A DNA stretch of 64,000 bases. Origin: Ferriphaselus amnicola. Its GTDB lineage: Bacteria; Pseudomonadota; Gammaproteobacteria; Burkholderiales; Gallionellaceae. The number at the start of each line of letters is the position of its first letter. Positions within the stretch are counted from its first letter, which is position 1. The position numbers were made by a program, and so were the translations under genes. A model generated the notes under the pieces. That model worked only from the letters and a program-made list of their open reading frames with translations. It did not search any database and was not told the origin of the DNA. Shown piece by piece: positions 57,761 through 64,000 of the stretch. The stretch lies in contig NZ_AP018738.1 in NCBI RefSeq assembly GCF_000974685.2, positions 2,480,001-2,544,000 of the forward strand. Reading direction: 5' to 3'.

Positions 57761-58795
57761 ATGCCAAGGGCGCAAAGTATAAATCAAAACCCCCTCCCCG
57801 ATGCGCTGCCCAACAGCCGCAACCTCGGTGTCGTGCTGCGTCTGGTGCTGATCATCAACGTGGCAGCGCTGCTCTTGGCGCTCGCTCGCGCCAATACTTG
57901 GGGCGAGATCGGCGAGCGATGGCTGACCAGCGCGGCGCTGCTGGAGCCTACGCTACTCACCACCCTGCTCGTACTCTACGGCTTGCAACCTAAGCTCGAT
58001 ACGCTCGCTTACCGCAGCGGAGCCGCCTTGGTCGCCACCCTGAGTTGCAGTATCACCGCTCTCATCTACCTCTTGGGTATGCCCGTTTACACGCCCAGCG
58101 GCGAAGGCGCGCTATTCAACGCTATCCGCTACGCCACCCTCGCTGGCCTCAGTAGTTTGGGTCTGCTGGCCTATTTCCGACTAAGGCGATTTGCGCTATC
58201 GCCTGCGCGCCATCAAGCACGGTTGCAAGCCCTGCGAGCCCGCATCCGCCCGCACTTCCTGTTCAACACCCTCAATGCAGTGCTCGCCATCGTGCGCTCG
58301 CAGCCAAAACGTGCAGAAGAAGCGCTGGAAGATCTTTCTGATCTGTTTCGCATGGCCATGGAAGATGCCGCCGACCTCGTACCCTTGCGACGTGAGATCG
58401 AGTTGGCACGGCGTTATCTGGCACTGGAACAACTACGTTTAGGTGATCGTTTGCAACTGGATTGGGGGGTGCAGGCAGAAGCCGAGACAGCGTTGATCCC
58501 GCCCTTGTTGCTACAGCCTTTACTAGAAAATGCCGTCTATCACGGCATCGAGCGGTTGCCACAAGGTGGCTTGGTAACGATCCGTATCGAGCGCAACCAT
58601 CGTGATCTAAGTATCGCCATCTCCAACCCTCACCCCCCAAAGTCGGATGACGTCCCCGGCCACCGACTCGCGCTGAACAACATCCGTGAGCGGCTAGCTT
58701 TACTGTACGACTTGGAGGCACACTACCAAGTGCAAGCCGATCATGCTGAATACCGAGTGCGCATCACCCTACCCTATCAGGAGGATCTCCCATGA
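57761..58795 (+). CDS. algZ: LytS/AlgZ-type sensor histidine kinase
   Basis: A 344-residue kinase. Four hydrophobic helices ([17 protein letters not shown] to [14 protein letters not shown]) are followed by a His_kinase domain with [20 protein letters not shown], where the His in PHFLFNTLN is the phosphoacceptor, and a HATPase end with [19 protein letters not shown] and [16 protein letters not shown]. The ATG at 57761 has GAGG eight bases upstream. An ATG at 57722 in the same frame would make the start codons of algZ and argH overlap. It pairs with algR through an ATGA overlap. Confidence 0.9.
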   Translation: MPRAQSINQNPLPDALPNSRNLGVVLRLVLIINVAALLLALARANTWGEIGERWLTSAALLEPTLLTTLLVLYGLQPKLDTLAYRSGAALVATLSCSITALIYLLGMPVYTPSGEGALFNAIRYATLAGLSSLGLLAYFRLRRFALSPARHQARLQALRARIRPHFLFNTLNAVLAIVRSQPKRAEEALEDLSDLFRMAMEDAADLVPLRREIELARRYLALEQLRLGDRLQLDWGVQAEAETALIPPLLLQPLLENAVYHGIERLPQGGLVTIRIERNHRDLSIAISNPHPPKSDDVPGHRLALNNIRERLALLYDLEAHYQVQADHAEYRVRITLPYQEDLP

Positions 58796-59544
58796 GTACG
58801 ACGTTACGCGTATTCATCGTGGACGACGAAACGCTGGCGCGCGAGCGTCTCAAGGAACTGCTGAACGACTGCGCCGCCGAGCTACCGTTGTCGCTGGCAG
58901 GCGAGGCAGCGAATGGCCGTGATGCGCTGGAATCACTCACGGTCACCCCTGCCGACGTGGTGTTAGTCGATATCCGTATGCCGCAGATGGACGGCATCGA
59001 ACTCGCGCGTCATCTCGCTCATCTTTCACCGCCGCCCGCCGTGATCTTCACCACCGCCTACGACAGCTACGCCATCCAAGCCTTCGACCTCCACGTGGTC
59101 GATTACCTGCTCAAACCGATACGTCGCACGCGTTTGCTTGAGGCGCTGCAACGTGTCCGGCCAAACCAGTTGACCGATGCCCAGCTGCGCCAATTGCAGC
59201 GAGAGCCACGCCAGCATCTATCCATCCACGAACGCGGCAAGATCGTGCTCGTGCCGCTGGACGAGGTGCTTTACCTGCGCGCCGAACAGAAATACGTGAC
59301 CGTGCGCACCTCCGCCCAAGAGTATCTGAGCGAAGAATCACTGACCGCGTTGGAACAAGAGTTTGCCGCCCGCTTCGTGCGCATCCACCGCAACTGCTTG
59401 GTCGCCAAAGCCGCCATCGTTGCATTTGAACGGGCTAGCGACGATGCAGGGAGTGAGTCGCACTGGGTAGTATCATTAACTGGGCTTGCCGAACGATTAG
59501 CCATCAGCCGCCGCCAACATTCTGTTGTTCGAGAACTGATCTAG
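58792..59544 (+). CDS. algR: LytTR-family response regulator (AlgR-like)
   Basis: A 250-residue regulator. The receiver domain (residues 5-125) has FIVDDETLARERL, VVLVDIRMPQMDGIELA and the conserved Lys in VDYLLKPIRRTRLLE. The C-terminal LytTR DNA-binding domain has LYLRAEQKYVTVRTSAQEYL and FVRIHRNCLVAKAAI. AGGAGGATCTCCC gives a strong ribosome binding site. Regulators of this type bind direct repeats; none is identified here with confidence. The DUF2145 gene follows four bases after the stop. Confidence 0.93.
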   Translation: MSTTLRVFIVDDETLARERLKELLNDCAAELPLSLAGEAANGRDALESLTVTPADVVLVDIRMPQMDGIELARHLAHLSPPPAVIFTTAYDSYAIQAFDLHVVDYLLKPIRRTRLLEALQRVRPNQLTDAQLRQLQREPRQHLSIHERGKIVLVPLDEVLYLRAEQKYVTVRTSAQEYLSEESLTALEQEFAARFVRIHRNCLVAKAAIVAFERASDDAGSESHWVVSLTGLAERLAISRRQHSVVRELI

Positions 59545-59548
59545 GACG

Positions 59549-60370
59549 ATGGCCATGTGGACTACTTCAAGATGTTATTGGATACTGCTGTTATGCATGT
59601 TTTCTCTCACTGCACAAGCTAGCAGTATGGCCGGTGGCGAGCCACAATTTCCGCCCGAGCAAATCATCGCCTTCTCCAAGAAAGTGGAAAGAACTCTGGC
59701 GGCCAAGGGAGCGCGAATCGCTATCGTGGCACGCATGGGGCGACCTGCATCGGAGTTGCCCGAAGGTTTCCACTACACCCATGCTGGTTTCGCGGTCTAC
59801 TCCGAAGTGAAAACTGCTGATGGGCGTACCTTGCCTGCCTATGCGATGTACAACTTGTATCAGCGCAACGACAAACCCGACAGCAGCTATTTAATTCAAG
59901 ACTTCCCAGTGGATTTCTTTGCCGGAGTGGCTGTCCTGGATGCTGGCCTCATCCTTCCCTCTGCTGAACTGCAAAGGCGCTTACTAGCCACGCTCGCCTC
60001 GCCCACATACCAAGCACTACACGATCCGCATTACTCGGCCATCGCCAATCCCTACACGCAGGGGCGGCAGAATTGCACCGAGTTCGTGCTCGACGTAATT
60101 AATGCAGCCATCTATCAAACCGACAATATCAACCGCATCAAGGCCAGTGAAAAAGCCTATTTTGAAGCACAACCGGTGAACGTTGGCCCGCTCAAGCTGT
60201 TATTTGGCAGCATGTTCAGCGCTGACATCACCACCGTTGACCAACCAGGAAGTCCGGTCACCGCCACCTTCGAGACCATTGCCAAGTATCTGCACAAATA
60301 CGACGAGGGCAGCGAGGTACTGACGGTTACTTTGCAACCCCAGACAGGTGTTGCACCCAGTGGAAACTGA
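59549..60370 (+). CDS. DUF2145 family exported protein, first copy
   Basis: A 273-residue protein with an N-terminal signal (CYWILLLCMFSLTAQASS). The mature part has FSKKVERTLAAKGARIAIVA, the His-bearing FHYTHAGFAVY, DFPVDFFAGVAVLDAGL and RQNCTEFVLDVINAAIYQT. His in THxxFAVY before Cys in QNCTEF is the order found in circularly permuted papain/NlpC-P60 and LRAT-like thiol enzymes, which suggests a peptidase or acyltransferase; this is inference. AGGA lies eight bases before the ATG at 59555, which may be the true start rather than 59549. It follows algR after four bases and is likely in the same transcript. Confidence 0.82.
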   Translation: MAMWTTSRCYWILLLCMFSLTAQASSMAGGEPQFPPEQIIAFSKKVERTLAAKGARIAIVARMGRPASELPEGFHYTHAGFAVYSEVKTADGRTLPAYAMYNLYQRNDKPDSSYLIQDFPVDFFAGVAVLDAGLILPSAELQRRLLATLASPTYQALHDPHYSAIANPYTQGRQNCTEFVLDVINAAIYQTDNINRIKASEKAYFEAQPVNVGPLKLLFGSMFSADITTVDQPGSPVTATFETIAKYLHKYDEGSEVLTVTLQPQTGVAPSGN

Positions 60371-60414
60371 ACGTATAAAGACGAACCTCATTTTTTCAAT
60401 GGAAGGAGAATGAC

Positions 60415-60774
60415 ATGAACAAGACCTTATTCGCACTAGCAACTCTGCTGGCCGCCACACCTGCACTCGCTGCCGAGCCCAACACCCACGCAGGTAAAGC
60501 CGTCGCTCACGCGGCGAAATCCTTTTCCCACGCCAGTGGCAGCGCAGCGCATTCCATCGCTGCTTCTGGGCAAGTCACCTCCGCCGCCTCCGCCATTCCG
60601 CTGTCGATAGGGGCCTCCGTGGGGGCAGTCAGCGGCCAAATGGCGCACGGTTCGATGAAGGCGGCGACCGCCCCCATCGGCACACCACTGGAAATCACCG
60701 ACGAGGCGATCACCACCATGCCGCCGAATGAGGCGCTGAAACAGAAGTCGAACAAACCAGAAGAGAAACTGTAA
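60415..60774 (+). CDS. Small exported Ala/Ser/His-rich protein
   Basis: A 119-residue protein with a signal peptide (MNKTLFALATLLAATPALA, cleavage after LAA). The mature part is Ala/Ser/His/Gly-rich (HAGKAVAHAAKSFSHASGSA, SIPLSIG-like AIPLSIGASVGAVSG) and ends in a charged tail with KQKSNKPEEKL. GGAAGGAG before the ATG is a strong ribosome binding site. It lies between the two DUF2145 genes, 44 bases after the first and 15 before the second, and is probably co-expressed. Function is unknown; it could be a substrate or partner. Confidence 0.72.
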   Translation: MNKTLFALATLLAATPALAAEPNTHAGKAVAHAAKSFSHASGSAAHSIAASGQVTSAASAIPLSIGASVGAVSGQMAHGSMKAATAPIGTPLEITDEAITTMPPNEALKQKSNKPEEKL

Positions 60775-60789
60775 GCTCAGAGGTCGATC

Positions 60790-61587
60790 ATGAATCCATT
60801 TGCTAGAATCGCGCTGATTTTCACCCTACTGTTCCTTTCCATTTCAGCTCATGCCGGCAGCGGTAGTAGTAAGGCTGGCGACGAGATCAGCTTCACCCCC
60901 GAGCAGATTATCGGCTTTTCCAAGAAAGTCGAAAAAACAATGGCGGCCAAAGGTGCGCGCGTAGCGATTCTGGCTCGCATGGGTCGCCCGGCCTCTGAGT
61001 TGCCGGAAGGTATGCACTTCACCCATGTCGCATTCGCTGTGTACTCGCAGATCACCACATCGGATAGCCGCACCATCCCCGGCTACGCCATCTACAACCT
61101 GTATCAGCGCGACAAACAGCCGGACGTGAGCGATCTGGTGCAGGACTTCCCAGTGGATTTCTTTGCTGGCGTAGCCGTACTCGAAGCGGGCATCATCATT
61201 CCCTCGCCGGAACTGCAAAAGCGTCTGCTGGAAGTGATCGCCTCCCCAACCTTCGCCAAACTGCATAATCCGCACTACTCGCTGATTGCCAACCCTTATA
61301 CGACGGATAAGCAGAATTGCACCGAACACACACTGGATGTGGTCAACGCAGCAATCTATCAGACCGACGACATCAATAAGATCAAGGCCAACGAGAAAGC
61401 ATACTTCGCCGCTCAGCCAGTGAACGTCAGCCCGTTCAAGCTGTTGCTAGGCTCGATGTTTGCCGCAGAAATTTCCACCTCTGACCATCCACATGACAGT
61501 AAGCCGGTTACGGCAACTTTCGAGACCATCGGCAGCTATCTGAAGAAATACGATGAAGGCTCTGAAGTCATCACCGTATTGCCCTAA
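60790..61587 (+). CDS. DUF2145 family exported protein, second copy
   Basis: A 265-residue paralogue of the first copy with a signal peptide (IALIFTLLFLSISAHAGS). Near-identical stretches include FSKKVEKTMAAKGARVAILA, the His motif MHFTHVAFAVYSQ, DFPVDFFAGVAVLEAGIIIP and the Cys motif KQNCTEHTLDVVNAAIYQTD. The candidate His and Cys are thus kept in both, which argues for function in each. AGAGG seven bases before the ATG supports the start. It is the last gene of the unit and is followed by a hairpin, converging with rlmI. Confidence 0.83.
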   Translation: MNPFARIALIFTLLFLSISAHAGSGSSKAGDEISFTPEQIIGFSKKVEKTMAAKGARVAILARMGRPASELPEGMHFTHVAFAVYSQITTSDSRTIPGYAIYNLYQRDKQPDVSDLVQDFPVDFFAGVAVLEAGIIIPSPELQKRLLEVIASPTFAKLHNPHYSLIANPYTTDKQNCTEHTLDVVNAAIYQTDDINKIKANEKAYFAAQPVNVSPFKLLLGSMFAAEISTSDHPHDSKPVTATFETIGSYLKKYDEGSEVITVLP

Positions 61588-61601
61588 GTAAAAATCTGAC
61601 T

Positions 61602-61633
61602 CTTCTGTTCGTGGTTCGCGCCACGAATGGAAG
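61602..61633. terminator. Hairpin between the second DUF2145 gene and rlmI
   Basis: CTTC-TG-TTCGTGG and CCACGAA-TG-GAAG form a stem of 4 + 7 base pairs, broken by a TG/TG mismatch, around a TTCGCG loop in the convergent gap. No T-run follows on either strand. It may stop or pause transcription from both sides. Confidence 0.4.
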
Positions 61634-61640
61634 AAGATAT

Positions 61641-63056
61641 CTAATCTGCCACCCGTAGCACCAAACCCTTCAGATACGCGCCTTCTGGGAAGCTGAGTAA
61701 CACCGGATGGTCGGCGCTGGCGTGCAGTTGATGCACGATTTGCGCATCCACGCCCGCATCCAGTGCCGCTCCGGCGATGATCTTCTGGAACAGGTCTTCG
61801 CTGATGCCGCCGGAGCAGGAGTAGGTGAACAGCAGGCCGCCCGGCCGCAACAACTTGAAGCCCAGTAGATTGATGTCTTTGTAACCACGCGCAGCTTTTT
61901 CCGCGAAAGCGGCCGTGGGGGCGAACTTGGGCGGATCGAGAATGACGAGGTCGAACTTGCGGTTCTGGTCGCGCAGTTTTCGCAGGGCGGCGAACACGTC
62001 GGCGCATTGCCATTCGGCACGTCCTGCATTCATTACATTCGGTGGGCATTCATCGCTGGGTTGAGAATGCAGGGCGGCTTCTCCCGCCCCGGATGCTTCG
62101 CAACGCCGTGTCGAAGCCGCGACATCCAACTCATTCAACGCTACATTGCGCTCGGCCGCCGCCACCGCATCGGCGGAGATGTCGATGGACAGGACTGACT
62201 TCGCGCCGCCGCGCAGGGCGTAAAGCGAAAAACCGCCGGTGTAGCAGAAACAATTCAGCACGTCGCGGTCGCGCGCCAGTTCGCCGGTGAGTCGGCGGTT
62301 CTCGCGCTGGTCGAGGAAGAAGCCAGTTTTCTGGCCTTCCGCCACATCCACGGCAAAGCGCTGGCCGTGTTCTTTCACCTCGACGGATTCCGGCAATTCG
62401 CCGCGTACGATACCGTTACGCCGTGGCAAACCCTCCAACTCGCGGCCGTCGGAATCCGAGCGTTCGTAGATGCACACCGGCTGGCACAGCTCCCACAGCG
62501 CATCGGTGATGGCATCGCGCCAGCGTTCGGCCCCAGCACTGCCGAGCTGCATCACCAGCACGTTGTAGTAACGATCCACGATCAAGCCCGGCAGGCCGTC
62601 CGATTCACCGTGGATCAGGCGCATGCCGTTGCTGTCTTTGCTCAGGCTAAGATCGTGGCGCAAATCCAGCGCGCGCGCTATGCGACTATGGATGAATGTA
62701 GCATCGATGACCTCCGCTTCGTCCCATGACCAGATGCGCGCGGTCATCTGTGAATTCGGGTTGTAGGCCGCCCACGCCAGAAAGCTGCCGGCAGCATCAC
62801 ATACCGCTACCGTGTCGCCACTGTCTAGCGCGCCTTCGATGCGCTCGATCGCACTGGCAAATATCCAGGGGTGGCGACGCAGCACGGATTTTTCGCGTCC
62901 AGCATGGAGTACGATCACATGCCCTGATGTTGTGAACGGGCGGGGAGCGGGGGCAGATGCTCGTGACGGCGCTTCATTGCGGCGGGATGATCCGCCATTG
63001 CGCGGCTTGCGTCGATGCGGGAAGGCGGAGGGTTTATGTCGTTTCGGCTGATTCAT
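61641..63056 (-). CDS. rlmI: 23S rRNA (cytosine-1962-C5)-type methyltransferase, RlmI family
   Basis: A 471-residue SAM-dependent methyltransferase. A basic, low-complexity N-terminal extension (about 40 residues) precedes the PUA domain (VIVLHAGREKSVLRRHPWIF) and then KTGFFLDQRENRRL, VLNCFCYTGGFSLYALRGGA (SAM motif I), KFDLVILDPPKFA and LLFTYSCSGGIS. RlmI modifies C1962 of 23S rRNA. Between NVALNELDVAAS and CADVFAALRKL there are about 30 extra residues (about 62005-62110) encoded by hairpin-rich DNA; relatives as I recall go straight on. Its start overlaps the xerC stop by four bases. Confidence 0.9.
   Translation of the reverse strand: MNQPKRHKPSAFPHRRKPRNGGSSRRNEAPSRASAPAPRPFTTSGHVIVLHAGREKSVLRRHPWIFASAIERIEGALDSGDTVAVCDAAGSFLAWAAYNPNSQMTARIWSWDEAEVIDATFIHSRIARALDLRHDLSLSKDSNGMRLIHGESDGLPGLIVDRYYNVLVMQLGSAGAERWRDAITDALWELCQPVCIYERSDSDGRELEGLPRRNGIVRGELPESVEVKEHGQRFAVDVAEGQKTGFFLDQRENRRLTGELARDRDVLNCFCYTGGFSLYALRGGAKSVLSIDISADAVAAAERNVALNELDVAASTRRCEASGAGEAALHSQPSDECPPNVMNAGRAEWQCADVFAALRKLRDQNRKFDLVILDPPKFAPTAAFAEKAARGYKDINLLGFKLLRPGGLLFTYSCSGGISEDLFQKIIAGAALDAGVDAQIVHQLHASADHPVLLSFPEGAYLKGLVLRVAD
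62046..62089. repeat. Hairpin-rich insert within rlmI
   Basis: GCATTC (62046-62051) pairs with GAATGC (62065-62070), and GGGCGG (62072-62077) pairs with CCGCCC (62084-62089), with short loops. They lie in the stretch that codes the extra residues CEASGAGEAALHSQPSDECP and its C-terminal continuation in RlmI. This is compatible with a small in-frame repeat insertion, but the edges are not clear. Confidence 0.4.
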
Positions 63057-63958
63057 GGTTTTCTCTTGGCGCGCGGATGGGCGCCGTCGTAGATCTTACT
63101 GAGGTATTGGAAGTCGAGGTGGGTATAGACCTGCGTGGTCGAGATGCTGGCATGGCCGAGCATCTCCTGCACGGCACGTAGATCGCCGGACGATTGCAGA
63201 ACGTGGGTGGCGAACGAATGACGCAACAGGTGCGGATGGACGCTGTGGGTGATGCCTTGCTGGATACCGCATCTCTTCAGCTGCGCTTGCACTACGCGCG
63301 GACTGATGCGCTTGCCGCGTGCGCCGACGAACAAAGCGCGCTCGCCTCCGTCGGCCAACTGTGGACGCGCTTCCAGCCAGCGGCGCAGCGCGTTGATGGC
63401 GTGCTCGCCCATCGGCACGATGCGCGTCTTGTTACCTTTGCCGGTGACACGCACTTCGCCACTCGCCAATTCGGTCTGCATCGTCTCAGCGTCCAAGCTC
63501 ACCAACTCCGCCAAACGCAAGCCGGACGAGTACAGCAACTCGAACATCGCTTTGTCGCGCAAGCCCTGTGGCGTATCGGCGGAAAACTCGACTAGTTTCA
63601 CCGCCTCATCCGGCGACAAAGCTTCCGGCAGTTTTTTGGCGGTTTTAGGTGCGCGCAAGCCGACGCAAGGATTGTCGCGATAGCCGTGATCACGCATCAG
63701 ATAGGTGAAGAATCCGCGCCAGGCCGACAGCATTCGCGCCAGCGACTTTCCGCTCAAGCCTTCGCCGTGCAGCTGAGCGATGTAGCGGCGGATGTGCTGG
63801 GGCTTAAGGTCAGCCAACGGCGTGGCGGCTACCAGACGGAACAGGTTGCGCAGGTCGCGCGCGTAATTGCTGGAGGTGTGCTCGGAATAGCGCCGCTCGT
63901 TGCGCAGCCAGGCCAAATAGCCGTTGAGGACTGCGTCGTGCGGCGCGGCTTCCGCCAT
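63053..63958 (-). CDS. xerC: Site-specific tyrosine recombinase XerC
   Basis: A 301-residue recombinase and partner of XerD. The N-terminal domain has VLNGYLAWLRNERRYSEHTS. The core carries Arg in SSGLRLAELVSL, Lys in VTGKGNKTRIVP, HLLRHSFATH, MLGHASISTT and Tyr in QVYTHLDF, and the C-terminal AKIYDGAHPRA-type tail (SKIYDGAHPRAKRKP) is XerC-specific. The ATG at 63958 stands one base after the stop of an upstream frame. The housekeeping context argues against a phage integrase. Confidence 0.93.
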   Translation of the reverse strand: MAEAAPHDAVLNGYLAWLRNERRYSEHTSSNYARDLRNLFRLVAATPLADLKPQHIRRYIAQLHGEGLSGKSLARMLSAWRGFFTYLMRDHGYRDNPCVGLRAPKTAKKLPEALSPDEAVKLVEFSADTPQGLRDKAMFELLYSSGLRLAELVSLDAETMQTELASGEVRVTGKGNKTRIVPMGEHAINALRRWLEARPQLADGGERALFVGARGKRISPRVVQAQLKRCGIQQGITHSVHPHLLRHSFATHVLQSSGDLRAVQEMLGHASISTTQVYTHLDFQYLSKIYDGAHPRAKRKP

Positions 63959-63959
63959 C

Positions 63960-64000
63960 TTAGTGATAAGAACGCAGGGCGGCACTCACCGTATCGGCGA
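63960..64000 (-). CDS. 3' end of an upstream gene, possibly DUF484 (partial)
   Basis: At the right edge, the minus strand reads ADTVSAALRSYH and a TAA stop one base before the xerC start. In many proteobacteria xerC follows dapF and a DUF484 gene, so this could be the tail of DUF484. Thirteen codons are too few to prove it. Confidence 0.3.
   Translation of the reverse strand, partial: ADTVSAALRSYH

Noticed and set aside
52162-63958. The two tyrosine recombinases as signs of a genomic island
   Set aside because: Both have XerC/XerD features and housekeeping neighbours, and no att repeats or cargo are present.

Overview
The window reads as a gene-dense, moderately GC-rich chromosome segment of a betaproteobacterium. 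Gene content and order suggest the Nitrosomonadales/Gallionellaceae area, but this is inferred from gene neighbourhoods and not from a database search. Supporting clues are pilC-pilD-coaE-zapD-yacG followed by a Nudix-ThiE fusion, a PilGHIJ-ChpA cluster, argH next to a LytS/AlgZ-AlgR pair, a bacterial arginyl/leucyl-tRNA-protein transferase (Bpt), and XerC/XerD in housekeeping contexts. There is no prophage, plasmid, insertion sequence or CRISPR array. The non-core material is short palindromic repeats, two or three AT-richer unknown genes, and a metal-efflux operon.

Layout. 1-3.3 kb: the N-terminus of a NarL-type histidine kinase at the edge, an MHS-type MFS transporter, an MscS channel and tRNA-Phe(GAA) with its own promoter and terminator. 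3.3-4.5 kb: two adjacent FKBP prolyl isomerase genes carrying three FKBP domains. 4.5-12 kb: a short repeat, a small unknown membrane protein, metH, psiE-like and livMGF without livH or a binding protein. 12-19 kb: HDOD protein, CNNM/CBS protein, pilC-pilD-coaE, zapD, yacG, Nudix-ThiE. 19-27.6 kb: the type IV pilus chemosensory operon pilG-pilH-pilI-pilJ-chpA. 27.7-33.3 kb: trkA-trkH, a thioredoxin-like protein with an inositol-phosphatase-like protein, rsmE, a tautomerase and a tiny free-standing gene. 33.3-39.6 kb: cusCBA-type heavy-metal efflux with a small Cys/His-rich exported protein. 39.7-47 kb: argA, yggX, small genes, a PAS/c-heme chemoreceptor and an OYE-CWC-gamma carbonic anhydrase operon. 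47-56 kb: pyrC, ilvD, lgt, pldA, xerD, ogt, pyrD, bpt. 56.2-56.3 kb: a candidate structured RNA. 56.3-61.6 kb: argH, algZ-algR and two DUF2145 paralogues flanking a small exported protein. 61.6-64 kb: rlmI and xerC.

Functional links. PilC/PilD and the Pil-Chp cluster belong to type IV pilus assembly and twitching control, although the pilin and the ATPases are not here. argA and argH, pyrC and pyrD, ilvD and metH are biosynthetic genes. cusCBA with its small secreted partner would form a trans-envelope Cu/Ag efflux pump. lgt and pldA act on envelope lipids.

The most interesting items are: (1) a DUF2145-small protein-DUF2145 cassette behind a LytTR two-component pair, whose His...Asn-Cys pattern resembles circularly permuted papain/NlpC-LRAT thiol enzymes; (2) a chemoreceptor combining an Aer-like PAS with a periplasmic CxxCH c-heme motif and a possible sigma-28 promoter; (3) a compact multi-stem RNA candidate with a strong terminator; (4) palindromic repeats lying in frame inside cusA and apparently rlmI, so that they are translated.
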